Assembly (NCBI GenBank): GCA_030835305.1
Contig: JAURPJ010000120.1
Location: forward strand, 1 to 64,000
Reading direction: 5' to 3'
Length of the DNA: 64,000 nt
Source of the DNA: Verrucomicrobiota bacterium
GTDB lineage: Bacteria; Verrucomicrobiota; Verrucomicrobiia; Verrucomicrobiales; Akkermansiaceae
Part shown: piece by piece, positions 52,231 to 61,159 of the stretch
Layout: each line of letters begins with the position of its first letter
Numbering within the stretch: the stretch's first letter is position 1
The notes under the pieces: generated by a model
Told to the model about the DNA's origin: nothing
What the model saw: the letters and a program-made list of their open reading frames with translations, nothing else
The model's database searches: none
Program-made: the position numbers and the translations under genes

Positions 52231-53379
52231 TTAAACTTTTATCCAGGAACCAACCTTGTGGCTCTCCCAGGACTTGGCCGCGAGATCGACTCCTTTGGCC
52301 CCTTCCCTGAGAGTCCACGGAAATGGTTCGTCCCGCGCGACGTGCTTAAGGAAAATTTCCCATTGAATCTTGAAGGCATTGTCGCAAGGTCCGGGATCAA
52401 CAATATCCCAATTCGCGTAGTAATCGATCGGACTGTCCACATCAGGATTCCATACCGGCCGGGGAGTGTTTTTCAGACTCTGGGCCCAGCACTTGCGCAA
52501 CCCCACGATCGCGCTTCCCTTGGTTCCATCCACCTGCATGGTGAGGAGATCATCCCGGCGCAGCCTGACATCCCACGATGAGTTGAACTGGCAGACCACT
52601 CCGGTTCTGGTCTTGAACAGGGCATAGGCCGAATCATCGGCAGTGCACTTGTACGGATTTCCATCTTCCCCAATTCGCTCCGGCAAATGAGTCGCGGCAT
52701 GTGTGAAAACCTCGGTAATTTTGCCAAAAAGATTATCGATGACATAGCGCCAATGACAATGCATGTCGATAATGATCCCTCCGCCATCTTCCTCACGGTA
52801 ATTCCAACTCGGGCGCTGTGCGGACTGGCCCTCATCGTGCCCGGAAAATACCCAGTAGCCGAACTCGCCGCGAACCGAAAGAATCTCACCAAAAAACCCT
52901 TCGTCGCGTAGCTTCAAAAATGACTGAATTCCCGGCAGCCAAAGTTTGTCCTGCACCGTTCCGTTCTTCACACCGGCAGCCTCGGCAACCTCTGCAATGC
53001 GAAAAGCTTCAGCAGGATCAACCGCCGTCGGTTTCTCACAATAAACGTGTTTACCGGCTGCAATCGCCCGCTCCAAAAACCCAACGCGATAGGGAGTCCC
53101 TGACGAGTCGAAAAAAACCGAATACGAACTGTCCGCAAGCACCGCGTCAAGATCCGTGGAATATTTCTCCACTCCATGCTCAGCAGCGAGCGCCTGTAGC
53201 TTCTCTTTATTCCGGCCGGTCAAAATCGGATCCGGCATGAGTCGCGTGCCGTCATCCAACTCGACACCACCCTGGGCACGGATTGCCAAAATCGACCGAA
53301 CCAAGTGTTGATTCGTTCCCATGCGTCCGGTGACGCCATTCATGATGATCCCGATTCTCCCGGTATTTTCCGTATTCAT
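52231..53379 (-). CDS. Gfo/Idh/MocA-family oxidoreductase
   Basis: 382 residues from ATG 53379. The Rossmann segment is IIMNGVTGRMGTNQHLVRSI, somewhat divergent (GVTGRMG). The hallmark catalytic Lys is in HVYCEKPTAVDP, and the C-terminal domain includes GGGIIIDMHCHWRYVIDNLF with Asp and His. It likely oxidises a sugar acid or related compound. Its ATG overlaps the TGA of the upstream isomerase (ATGA), and it is the last gene of the LacI-type operon. Confidence 0.92.
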   Translation of the reverse strand: MNTENTGRIGIIMNGVTGRMGTNQHLVRSILAIRAQGGVELDDGTRLMPDPILTGRNKEKLQALAAEHGVEKYSTDLDAVLADSSYSVFFDSSGTPYRVGFLERAIAAGKHVYCEKPTAVDPAEAFRIAEVAEAAGVKNGTVQDKLWLPGIQSFLKLRDEGFFGEILSVRGEFGYWVFSGHDEGQSAQRPSWNYREEDGGGIIIDMHCHWRYVIDNLFGKITEVFTHAATHLPERIGEDGNPYKCTADDSAYALFKTRTGVVCQFNSSWDVRLRRDDLLTMQVDGTKGSAIVGLRKCWAQSLKNTPRPVWNPDVDSPIDYYANWDIVDPGPCDNAFKIQWEIFLKHVARDEPFPWTLREGAKGVDLAAKSWESHKVGSWIKV

Positions 53380-54200
53380 AGTGATTGATAAATTTTGTCG
53401 TATGCGTGAAGAATTTCGTCGAGAAATTCCTGTTGATCCCGTTCCCACCACTTGGAGGAAAAAATCTCCACCTCACGAGAGCCCTCAAAGCCCGCATCCC
53501 TCATCATGACATCTATTCCATGGAGATCCGCGCACCCCTCTCCCATAATTCCTCGATCCAGAAGAAGGTGGCTTTGGTCGGGCTTAAAGTCGCAAATGTG
53601 ATACGCGTCCAACCATCCGCCCCTCGCACAGCGTTGGATTTGCTCGGCCAGATCAAGCTCCCACCAGACGTGATAAACATCCAGGGCAATTCCCACGTTG
53701 TGATGATTGATTTCTTCGCAAAGATCATTCGCAACCTTGAGCGAGGAAATTGCAGAACGGTTGCCGGCATAAACAGGGTGCAGAGGCTCGACCAAAAGCT
53801 TCACCCCGTGCGATGCCGCCTCATCGGCAAGCGTCCCGATCCCGTCGCGAATCTGCCCGTAGTTCTCACGTGGATTTTGGCCAACGGTAGCCCCGCAAAC
53901 CAAAACCAAGGAAGGGAGCTCGAGAATTTCCGCCTCGCGAATCAACTGACGATTTTCCTCAAGCGCATCTCTCCTCTCCTTTTCGGTCTCGCCGGTAAAG
54001 AATCCTCCCCGAACGTACGAAATCCCCCGTAATCCCGCATCACGCACCTTTCGTGCCACCGAGCAAAGATCTTCCCCCTCAAGGGTCTCACGCCAAATCG
54101 AAATTCCTCCGATCCCGCGCCGGGCATACCCCTCAATACATTCATCAATCGACCATGGCTTAGTCGTAAAAGTGTGAACAGCAAGATCCTGGTAATTCAT
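53376..54200 (-). CDS. sugar phosphate isomerase/epimerase (TIM barrel)
   Basis: 274 residues of the xylose isomerase-like TIM-barrel family. Candidate metal ligands lie in KLLVEPLHPVYAG (Glu), VGIALDVYHVWWE (Asp and His), AYHICDFKPD and EVEIFSSKWW (Glu), following the common E-D-H-E pattern. The start lies three bases after the LacI-family regulator stop, and the end overlaps the dehydrogenase start, so these three are certainly co-transcribed. Substrate unknown. Confidence 0.9.
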   Translation of the reverse strand: MNYQDLAVHTFTTKPWSIDECIEGYARRGIGGISIWRETLEGEDLCSVARKVRDAGLRGISYVRGGFFTGETEKERRDALEENRQLIREAEILELPSLVLVCGATVGQNPRENYGQIRDGIGTLADEAASHGVKLLVEPLHPVYAGNRSAISSLKVANDLCEEINHHNVGIALDVYHVWWELDLAEQIQRCARGGWLDAYHICDFKPDQSHLLLDRGIMGEGCADLHGIDVMMRDAGFEGSREVEIFSSKWWERDQQEFLDEILHAYDKIYQSL

Positions 54201-54203
54201 CTT

Positions 54204-55208
54204 CTAGGTGGTCTCTCCGACCAGTAATGCTCCTCTAATTAGGAGGACATTCGCTGTCTTCTCTCGCTCCACAATTTCAGACTGAAGCGAACGCCCCACT
54301 TCACGGGCGAGTTTAAAGATTGAAAGATCAACCGACGTCAGCTTGGGATGGGAAATCTCATGAATGGGACCGCAATCACAGCCGGTCACCTTCACTTCTC
54401 CGGGAATTTGCAAACCAAGCGATCGCAATTGCTGCATGAGAATGATACCCACGACATCGTTGAATCCCACAAAAGTGCGAACCCCGCGATCATAAAGCTC
54501 TTTCACATGATCGGTCGTGATCCCGCTAGGCCCCTCAACCTTCGATTGATCAGCCGGGGGATCAAACTCAATTCCATGCTCCAAACATCCTTCCGCGAAT
54601 CCGTTTAAGCGGGCACGGGTAAGGTCGCCAAAACCGCCATAATAAACATAACAGCAACCTCCTCTCACACCACACCCGGCGAGGTGCCCCGCAAGTTGCT
54701 TCATCGCATCATGATGATCACTGACAACATGCCTCACCCCGCGCACCATTCGGTTCAAGACCACACAAGCGGCTCCTGTCTCCTGAATCTCGTCCACAAC
54801 GCAGCTCGAAGGGCGGTGGAAGGCAAAAACAAATCCGTCCACCTCTCCACCTTTCTTGTGTGGAAACGGGCGATAGTCGTCCGAGGACGTTTCGACGATC
54901 AAGTTAGCCACCGACGGCAGAAGTCCTTCGCGCAAACCATCGGCAAGAGTGGTGAAATTATAAAACAATTGGGTGCTTCTCTCCTTTGCCGGAGGCAGCA
55001 CCAACTTGATCGTGAGGATTGATCTCTCAGCGTGGCGCTTCTGGGAGCGCCTGATGTAACCAAGCTCATGGGCGATGGCTTCAACGTGCGACCGGACATC
55101 CTCCCCAATCAACATTGATCCACCCAGGGCCCGGGAAACCGTCGCCTTGGAGACGCCCGCTTTCTCGGCAACCTTGGCCATCGTCACTTTTTCAACCGTC
55201 TTGCCCAT
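54204..55208 (-). CDS. LacI-family transcriptional regulator
   Basis: 334 residues from ATG 55208. The helix-turn-helix and hinge lie at about 8-65: VTMAKVAEKAGVSKATVSRA and AIAHELGYIRR. The periplasmic-binding-protein-like sensor domain fills the rest (GVRTFVGFNDVVGIILMQQL, ISHPKLTSVDLSIFKLAREV). It lies inside the operon it probably controls, two bases after the DHDPS-like gene and three bases before the isomerase. Two palindromes at 56154-56183, before the first gene, are candidate operators. The effector is probably the sugar or acid degraded by the operon. Confidence 0.93.
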   Translation of the reverse strand: MGKTVEKVTMAKVAEKAGVSKATVSRALGGSMLIGEDVRSHVEAIAHELGYIRRSQKRHAERSILTIKLVLPPAKERSTQLFYNFTTLADGLREGLLPSVANLIVETSSDDYRPFPHKKGGEVDGFVFAFHRPSSCVVDEIQETGAACVVLNRMVRGVRHVVSDHHDAMKQLAGHLAGCGVRGGCCYVYYGGFGDLTRARLNGFAEGCLEHGIEFDPPADQSKVEGPSGITTDHVKELYDRGVRTFVGFNDVVGIILMQQLRSLGLQIPGEVKVTGCDCGPIHEISHPKLTSVDLSIFKLAREVGRSLQSEIVEREKTANVLLIRGALLVGETT

Positions 55209-55210
55209 TT

Positions 55211-56155
55211 CTAAAAGTAGCCCAATCTCTTGGCGCAGTCTCTCATGATCTCCACCTCCCATTCTGGTCGGCGGGGACAGCGTTTGTGAGGTTCACTGGT
55301 TGGAATGCGTCCCAGAAGGTGCTGAAAAACCGCACAGCTGTGCTTGTAGGCCGGGACGGAATCGCGAAAACCAACGTTTCCAAGATACTGCAAGGCATCG
55401 TTCAGCTCAAAATAATCCGCGTCATTCGCAGCCCACAACCGGTCGCGCTCGGCAAACTTCTCCGGACAAAAGGCAGCAAGCCCCAAAAGATAATCAGAAC
55501 CGTATTCAATCATATCGATTCCAAGGTCGTTCCCGGTATAAATACGGAAATCAGGCCTGACTTCATCACGCAAAGCGAGTCGCTTCAATTCCTCACCCCG
55601 ACTGAGTGAAGAGTGCTTGATCCCCTTCAGAGAAGGAATGCCCATCAAACCACGAATGACATCTTCGCTGTAGATCATACCGTTGGGCGCAAACATCCGT
55701 CCCAACTCAAATCCAAGAACAGATTCATAGGGCTCGCAAACCCTGGCATAAAGCTCGACGATCTCCTCCGCAGTCCACTCGTGAAAACGGGTCGTTTGAA
55801 AAAGAATCGGCGTTCCGCCCCGCTTGGCAATAGCATCAGCCCCTCTCCGGTAAAGGTCGATCAAATCGCCCTCCAACCCCTCCACAAAAACCCCCGCGAC
55901 AAAGGGCCGATCAGGACCAAGCGCTTCCCGCGTCCAATCCAGCACCTGGGAACGTTCGCCGTCCGAAAGATAATTGGCATAACCGGTATCCATGTTCACC
56001 GCACATTTGAGACCCGCCTCCTCCGTCCGCTTCACCGCAGCCTGAAAGGCTCCCCGTGCCATCGAACCATTTTCCTCGAAGGGAAGAAGACACGCCGCCA
56101 TCCCCTCGGGCTTACGCCCCATTTTCCGCTGCTGCAATCGCTCGCTGAGATTCAT
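55211..56155 (-). CDS. dihydrodipicolinate synthase-like aldolase/lyase
   Basis: 314 residues from ATG 56155. TIM-barrel protein of the DapA/N-acetylneuraminate lyase superfamily in divergent form: ACLLPFEENGSMARGAFQAA near the N-terminus, GADAIAKRGGTPILFQ in the middle, and a likely Schiff-base Lys in SLKGIKHSSLSRGEE. FRIYTGNDLGIDMIEYGSDY follows. Members split or form 2-oxoacids from sugar acids. As first gene of the operon with LacI, isomerase and dehydrogenase, it probably performs the aldol-cleavage or dehydration step of a sugar-acid route. Confidence 0.85.
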   Translation of the reverse strand: MNLSERLQQRKMGRKPEGMAACLLPFEENGSMARGAFQAAVKRTEEAGLKCAVNMDTGYANYLSDGERSQVLDWTREALGPDRPFVAGVFVEGLEGDLIDLYRRGADAIAKRGGTPILFQTTRFHEWTAEEIVELYARVCEPYESVLGFELGRMFAPNGMIYSEDVIRGLMGIPSLKGIKHSSLSRGEELKRLALRDEVRPDFRIYTGNDLGIDMIEYGSDYLLGLAAFCPEKFAERDRLWAANDADYFELNDALQYLGNVGFRDSVPAYKHSCAVFQHLLGRIPTSEPHKRCPRRPEWEVEIMRDCAKRLGYF

Positions 56156-56183
56156 TGCTAGCAATTTATTTGCACGCAACAAA
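56154..56183 (-). promoter_or_regulatory. tandem palindromes, candidate LacI-family operator
   Basis: Two adjacent inverted repeats: ATTGCTAGCAAT (perfect, 56154-56165, overlapping the start codon of the DHDPS-like gene) and TTATTTGCACGCAACAAA (56166-56183, symmetrical pattern TT-N2-TTGC-N2-GCAA-N2-AA). The 18 bp element has the length and symmetry of LacI-family operators, and the operon encodes such a regulator. Binding is inferred. Confidence 0.5.
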
Positions 56184-56193
56184 TCCGCAAGCG

Positions 56194-56463
56194 TTAATTT
56201 GAGGAGATGACCCCGACTCTCAGGCGCATAAACCGGTTCGTGACGTCTGTGACCGGCTGGCTATCGAAGACTTTGCGCAGAACTGTCCCATCACCATTAT
56301 CAGACGGTTCTGCAACAAGTCCGGCTTGACTGACCCCTTGGACCAGATCACCGCAAGATTCAACGATTACTGTCAGATCGAGCGACTTGGCCTGGATTCG
56401 ATGAGTCATCAGCAGACGTTCGACGCCTTCCACTTGCTGGATCGGACCTCCGATAGTTGCAGG
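56194..56463 (-). pseudogene. C-terminal fragment of a secreted verrucomicrobial protein
   Basis: A frame between the aldo/keto reductase stop and the DHDPS-like operon reads IQQVEGVERLLMTHRIQAKS, LDLTVIVESCGDLVQG, PSDNGDGTVLRKVFDSQPV and TNRFMRLRV before a stop at 56194. This is the pattern of the terminal beta-domain of many large verrucomicrobial surface proteins (VESS-DL ... DNGDGT ... RFLRL). The rest of such a protein is absent, so it looks like a leftover of a deletion. Resemblance judged by eye. Confidence 0.4.
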
Positions 56464-56475
56464 GCCCTAGTCGGC

Positions 56476-57492
56476 CTATCCCATCGGATACCTTATTTCC
56501 TCGCTTACCTTGTCGATCAGGGTGAGCGTTTTTTCATCCAACTTTAATCCGGCCGCCTTGAGAATCGGCTTCATTTGGGCGACCGAACGAACTCCCACAA
56601 TCGTCGAAGCCACAAAATCATGTTGCTTGCTCCAAGCCGTTGCCAGTGTCGTGACATCGAGACCAAGATCATTGGCGATGTCACCAAAGCGCTTCGTCGA
56701 AGCAATTGTCTCATCGTTCACGAATCGAGTCGCCATCGCCCGCTGACGCACGCCTCCGGTTGTTAAATATTCTGAAAAACGGGCCCCATCGGGAATCCCG
56801 TCATTATATTTCCCCGTCAAAACCCCGCCCGCAAGTGGGCTATAGGGTAGCAGACTGACCTCCTCCCTGCGCAAACACTCGGCCAACTCGTGCTCGTCCC
56901 TCCGATTGTTCAGCGAGAAATTGTTCTGCACAGTATCAATCCGTGTAAAACCTTCCAAATCACTTGTCCAAAGGCTCTTCATCACCCCGTAGGAATTATC
57001 GTTACTCAAACCAATCGCACGCACCTTCCCCTCTTTGACGAATTCATTGAGCACTTCGAGAGTATCGGCGGCCCTCATGCCATGGTCCGGCCAGTGGACT
57101 TGATACAGATCGACATAATCAGTCCCCAAACGACGCAAACTCCCTTCGAGTGCCTTTCGCAAGTGAACCCGGTCCAAGGCCGCCTTGCCATCGCGAATCG
57201 GCGGACAGAACCACCCATGCGCCGCTCCCGCCACTTTTGTCGCCAGAATCACCGACTCCCTCGGCTTCCCCTGCAACCATTCCCCCACCCACTCCTCGGT
57301 CAGCCCAGCCAACTCCTCAGTCGGAGGCACCGGATAGACCTCCGCAGTGTCAAAAAAATCGATTCCAGCCTCAATCGACTCATCCAAAATCCGAAAACTC
57401 TCCCTTTTGTCTGCTTGCGTTCCGAAGGTCATTGTTCCCATGCAAATCTCACTGACCACAATTCCGCTCGTTCCCAATCGTCTCTTTTCCAT
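56476..57492 (-). CDS. aldo/keto reductase
   Basis: 338 residues from ATG 57492. NADPH-dependent (beta/alpha)8 reductase: catalytic Asp and Tyr in GIDFFDTAEVYPVPP, Lys in VILATKVAG, His in DLYQVHWPDHGM. Other family segments are GKVRAIGLSNDNSYGVM, LLPYSPLAGGVLTGKY and STIVGVRSVAQM. It resembles the Tas/YajO-type branch. Substrate unknown; it may add a reduction step to the sugar operon downstream, but a 0.3 kb remnant separates them. Confidence 0.93.
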   Translation of the reverse strand: MEKRRLGTSGIVVSEICMGTMTFGTQADKRESFRILDESIEAGIDFFDTAEVYPVPPTEELAGLTEEWVGEWLQGKPRESVILATKVAGAAHGWFCPPIRDGKAALDRVHLRKALEGSLRRLGTDYVDLYQVHWPDHGMRAADTLEVLNEFVKEGKVRAIGLSNDNSYGVMKSLWTSDLEGFTRIDTVQNNFSLNNRRDEHELAECLRREEVSLLPYSPLAGGVLTGKYNDGIPDGARFSEYLTTGGVRQRAMATRFVNDETIASTKRFGDIANDLGLDVTTLATAWSKQHDFVASTIVGVRSVAQMKPILKAAGLKLDEKTLTLIDKVSEEIRYPMG

Positions 57493-57599
57493 GGCTTGAA
57501 TTCTCCCCAAGCCTTTCCAACAGGCAAGCGTCTTTGCTTTTTTCCCTCAATTTCCCCGCCGTCGGCACGACATCGGCGAATTCTCGAACTACGAATTGC

Positions 57600-57611
57600 A
57601 TTTCATGAAAT
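57600..57611. promoter_or_regulatory. palindrome ATTTCATGAAAT between divergent genes
   Basis: A perfect 12 bp palindrome in the 150-base region between the aldo/keto reductase (minus) and the exporter operon (plus), 33 bases before the ATG at 57645. It could be an operator; AT-rich palindromes of this length also arise by chance. Confidence 0.25.
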
Positions 57612-57644
57612 TTAAAGCATCTTAAAGAAGATTCAAGATAGCAA

Positions 57645-59846
57645 ATGAGCGACCCTTATTTCACTAAAAACGACAAAGGCTACGTCTGCGTTGATCTCCT
57701 GACCCGCCTTGGACAAGTCACCGGCCACCAGTTCGATATTGAGCGCATCTACCAGCTCCTCGAAGTGGTTTACGGCAGGGCACACGGCGATCCGATCGCC
57801 CAACTCGCACTCGCAGTCGAAGAACTCACTCTAAAAGCTGCCACGGCTTTCGAGCCACTGGCCCAAGCCGTCTGGCATGCCAACGCCGATAACCCGCTAG
57901 TCTTTTGGAGCGAACCCGAGCAGCGCTATTTTATCGTGACCGGAGTCACCGCTTTCAAAGTCCGTATCGCCACCTTTGAAGAGGACGCCTACGGCTCCGA
58001 GACGATCTCGCGCGCGAAGCTGGGGCGCCTCCTGGGCATCAAAAGCGTCAACGAGCCCCTCGAATACGCCATCATCGAATCCCAAACGCCCACCGAGGGA
58101 GCCAGCGCCGCGACCGAAAAGCGCAAAGGTGAACAGTTCCTCCGTCACTCCGCCTCCACCCATGGCCATGACGAGCATGGTCACCACAGCCACCTGCCCC
58201 CGCTGAAGCGCTTCCTGCGGATCCTTAAACCAGAGCGCAGGGACATCATTACCCTGCTAATCTTCTCTGTCTTCTCCGGGGTCCTCTACCTCTCACTTCC
58301 TCTCGCCGTTGATACCATCGTGACCAACCTGGCCTTTGGTGCGCAGTCCGATCCCTACATTCAGGCCCTGATTGTCGTCGCGAAGATTCTCGCCGCCTGC
58401 CTCATCCTGCAAGCCCTTGTCCTGGCCTTCCAATACTACGTCGCAGAGGTTATCCAACGGCGCATCTTCGTCCGGACCGCCAGCGAACTAGCCTTTCGCC
58501 TCCCCCGCGTTCGTGCGGAATCTCTCGATGGCATCCACGGACCCGAGTTGGTCAATCGCTTCCTCGACGTCGTGACCGTCCAGAAAAACACGACCTATTT
58601 TCTATTGGAAGGGGTCAATCTCGTCGCCGCCAGCTTGATCGGAATGATCCTTCTCGCCTTTTACCACCCACTCCTCCTTCTCCTCGTGACCATACTGGTC
58701 GTGCTCATCATCCTAGTCACCTGGATTCTCGGACGAGGCGCTGTCGATACCGCAATTGAGGAATCCATCCCCAAATACGATCTTGTCGCCTGGTTTCAGG
58801 AAATCGCGGCCTACCCCTTCATGTTCAAAGGTTCCGGTGGCTACGATATGGCCTACCACCGCACCAACCTCCTTGCCACCAAGTTTGTCAGCGCGAGGAA
58901 GAAGCACTTCGGCAAAGTCTTCCGCCAAATTTCCGGACTCCTGATTCTGTCCATCATCGCAAGCGTCGCCGTGCTCATTCTCGGCACCTGGCTTGTCCTC
59001 AGCCAGCAGATCACCCTCGGGCAACTCGTCGCCTCCGAGCTCATTATGAGCAGCATCGTCTACTCGCTTCTCAAACTCGGCAAAAAACTCGAAGCGTGGT
59101 ATGACACCATGGCCTCAACCGACAAATTGGGCCACATCTTCGATCTCGAAACTGAAACGACTGTCGGAGAATGCCCGGTCATTGATTACACCCGGGGGAT
59201 CTCGATCAAGGCCCGCGATCTCGCCTTCGGCTACAAAAGAGGCAAACTTCTTTTCCAGGAACTGAATTTCGAAATTGCTCCCGGTGAGAACGTCGCGATT
59301 TATGGACCTCAAGGCAGTGGAATCAGTTCGATTCTCCACCTTTTATTCGCAGTTCGTCAGCCAAACAATGGATCGATTTCTTTCGACGGGCTGGACGGCC
59401 GCAGTTGGGATCTCGAAACCCTCCGCGAGTCCGTCCAACTCCTCCGGCGCGACGAGTTCATCGAAGGCTCCATCGTGGAAAACCTTCGCCTCGGGCGAAG
59501 CGAGATCAGCATGGACGAAATCCGCGACGCCCTCGAGAAGGTTGGCATTCTCGACCGGGTTCTAAGTCGCCCCGAAGGGTTCGACCTGCAAATTCAAGTC
59601 GGAGGCTCCCCCCTTTCCTACACCCAGAGAATCTCCCTTCTCTTTGCAAGAGCCCTGGTTCAAAGGCCACGCCTCCTCCTCATCGACGAACTCTTTGATG
59701 GGCTGGATAGCCCCATCTACGAGCACCTCACCAAGGTGATCTTCGAGTCCAACCTTAACTGCACCATCGTGGTGGCCACCCGGACCAAGGACCTCCTCTC
59801 CAAATGTGACCGCACCCTAAGTCTTTCCACCCCCTCCCGACCCTAA
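57645..59846 (+). CDS. type I secretion ABC transporter-like protein with degenerate ATPase domain
   Basis: 733 residues. N-terminal cytoplasmic domain (about 1-165), a His-rich linker (HGHDEHGHHSH), six membrane helices at about 200-470 as in HlyB/LapB-type exporters, and a nucleotide-binding domain at about 510-733. That domain keeps the fold and the Walker B acids (LLLIDELFDGLD, Asp681-Glu682), but Walker A is GPQGSGISS with Ile560 in place of the Lys. The ABC signature is LSYTQR instead of LSGGQ, the Q-loop Gln is replaced (LLRRDEF), and the switch His is Thr712 (VVATRT). It heads an operon with HlyD- and TolC-like genes. Confidence 0.9.
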   Translation: MSDPYFTKNDKGYVCVDLLTRLGQVTGHQFDIERIYQLLEVVYGRAHGDPIAQLALAVEELTLKAATAFEPLAQAVWHANADNPLVFWSEPEQRYFIVTGVTAFKVRIATFEEDAYGSETISRAKLGRLLGIKSVNEPLEYAIIESQTPTEGASAATEKRKGEQFLRHSASTHGHDEHGHHSHLPPLKRFLRILKPERRDIITLLIFSVFSGVLYLSLPLAVDTIVTNLAFGAQSDPYIQALIVVAKILAACLILQALVLAFQYYVAEVIQRRIFVRTASELAFRLPRVRAESLDGIHGPELVNRFLDVVTVQKNTTYFLLEGVNLVAASLIGMILLAFYHPLLLLLVTILVVLIILVTWILGRGAVDTAIEESIPKYDLVAWFQEIAAYPFMFKGSGGYDMAYHRTNLLATKFVSARKKHFGKVFRQISGLLILSIIASVAVLILGTWLVLSQQITLGQLVASELIMSSIVYSLLKLGKKLEAWYDTMASTDKLGHIFDLETETTVGECPVIDYTRGISIKARDLAFGYKRGKLLFQELNFEIAPGENVAIYGPQGSGISSILHLLFAVRQPNNGSISFDGLDGRSWDLETLRESVQLLRRDEFIEGSIVENLRLGRSEISMDEIRDALEKVGILDRVLSRPEGFDLQIQVGGSPLSYTQRISLLFARALVQRPRLLLIDELFDGLDSPIYEHLTKVIFESNLNCTIVVATRTKDLLSKCDRTLSLSTPSRP

Positions 59847-59891
59847 ACCGGAAACCTCCTGATCTTGAAAACCAGCCATTCCAACAAACCA

Positions 59892-61154
59892 ATGACTGAC
59901 CTCCCGGCACTGACCCTCACGGGCTCCAACCGCAAGAGTTACTTCTTCAGCCGTCTCCTCATTCTCGGCCTCATCGGGGTGATTCTCTTCATCGTCTTTG
60001 CTCCTTGGCGGCAGTTCGTCACCGGATCCGGCAAGGTCATCGCCTTCAACCCCCTCGATCGCTCGGTCAATATAGAGGCACCCATTGAAGGTCGTATCCG
60101 CATGCTCAATGTGGTGGAGGGTCAACCCATCATGAAAGGCGAGATTATTGCTGAGATCGAAGATAACGACCCCAACCTTCTTACGAATCTAAAGTATCAG
60201 CAGGAGCAATTAACCAAACGCCTCGAAAACGAAAAGGAACGCCTCCGTGCCATCACCCAGAAGAAGGGCTTTCAAGAATTGGAGAAAAATCAGGCCATAC
60301 GCTCCGCCCGGGAAAAAATCGCCGCCGCTGAAATCGAGAGTAAGACCGCCCGGCTCAACTTCACCCGAATCGAAAATCTCTTCGAAAAGGGCCTCGAATC
60401 CCGGCAAAACTACGAAGCAGCAATCCTGCGGCGTGACTCCGCCACCGCCGGACTGAACGCCGCCAATGCCAACCTCATCCAGGTTGAAAAAACCTATGAC
60501 TCTGCTCTCGCCGATACACGTGGTGCCATCGAGGCCGCAAAAGGTGCCATCGCAGCGGCGGACAACGAACTCAAGAAGCTCGATATCTCCGTTAATCGCA
60601 CCGCCAGCCAGGTCATCCGGGCACCTCGGGATAGCTTTGTCCTCAGCGTCCCCGTCACCGCTGGCTCTTATCTCAAGCCAGGCACCCTCGTCTGCACCCT
60701 CATCCCTCAAACCGATTCACGATTTGTAGAGATCATGGTTGATGGTAACGACATTGCCCTCATTGCCGCCCGCGATGAAGAAGCAGGCACCCCCGGCAGC
60801 CCGGTCCGCCTCGCGTTCGAAGGCTGGCCCGCCATCCAGGCCATCGGCTGGCCCCAACTCGCCATCGGCACCTACGGCGGCGAAGTGGTCTTCATCGATG
60901 CCACCGACAATGGCACAGGTAAATTCCGAGTCGTCGTTGGGCCTGCGACCGACAAGGTGAAACGTTACGGCGAAATCGGCGATATGGAAGTCCCCTGGCC
61001 CGATCACAAGACCCTTCTCCGCCAAGGCGTCCGCACCCGTGCCTGGCTTATGCTCGATGAAGTTCCTCTTTGGTTCGAAGTCTGGCGTCAAATCAACGGC
61101 TTCCCCCCAATCGGTACTGGTATCGAAGAAATCGACCCAACCCTTAAAAAATAG
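59892..61154 (+). CDS. HlyD-family membrane fusion protein
   Basis: About 420 residues from ATG 59892 (a TTG at 59865 would add nine). One membrane helix near the N-terminus (LLILGLIGVILFIVFAPW), a split biotinyl/lipoyl domain (SVNIEAPIEGRIRMLNVVEG and QVIRAPRDSFVLSVPVTAG), and a long coiled-coil hairpin at about 95-235. It bridges the inner-membrane ABC protein and the outer-membrane channel. The C-terminal part (about 300-420) is longer than usual. The gene begins 45 bases after the ABC gene and ends 5 bases before the TolC-like gene. Confidence 0.92.
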   Translation: MTDLPALTLTGSNRKSYFFSRLLILGLIGVILFIVFAPWRQFVTGSGKVIAFNPLDRSVNIEAPIEGRIRMLNVVEGQPIMKGEIIAEIEDNDPNLLTNLKYQQEQLTKRLENEKERLRAITQKKGFQELEKNQAIRSAREKIAAAEIESKTARLNFTRIENLFEKGLESRQNYEAAILRRDSATAGLNAANANLIQVEKTYDSALADTRGAIEAAKGAIAAADNELKKLDISVNRTASQVIRAPRDSFVLSVPVTAGSYLKPGTLVCTLIPQTDSRFVEIMVDGNDIALIAARDEEAGTPGSPVRLAFEGWPAIQAIGWPQLAIGTYGGEVVFIDATDNGTGKFRVVVGPATDKVKRYGEIGDMEVPWPDHKTLLRQGVRTRAWLMLDEVPLWFEVWRQINGFPPIGTGIEEIDPTLKK

Positions 61155-61159
61155 ATCTC

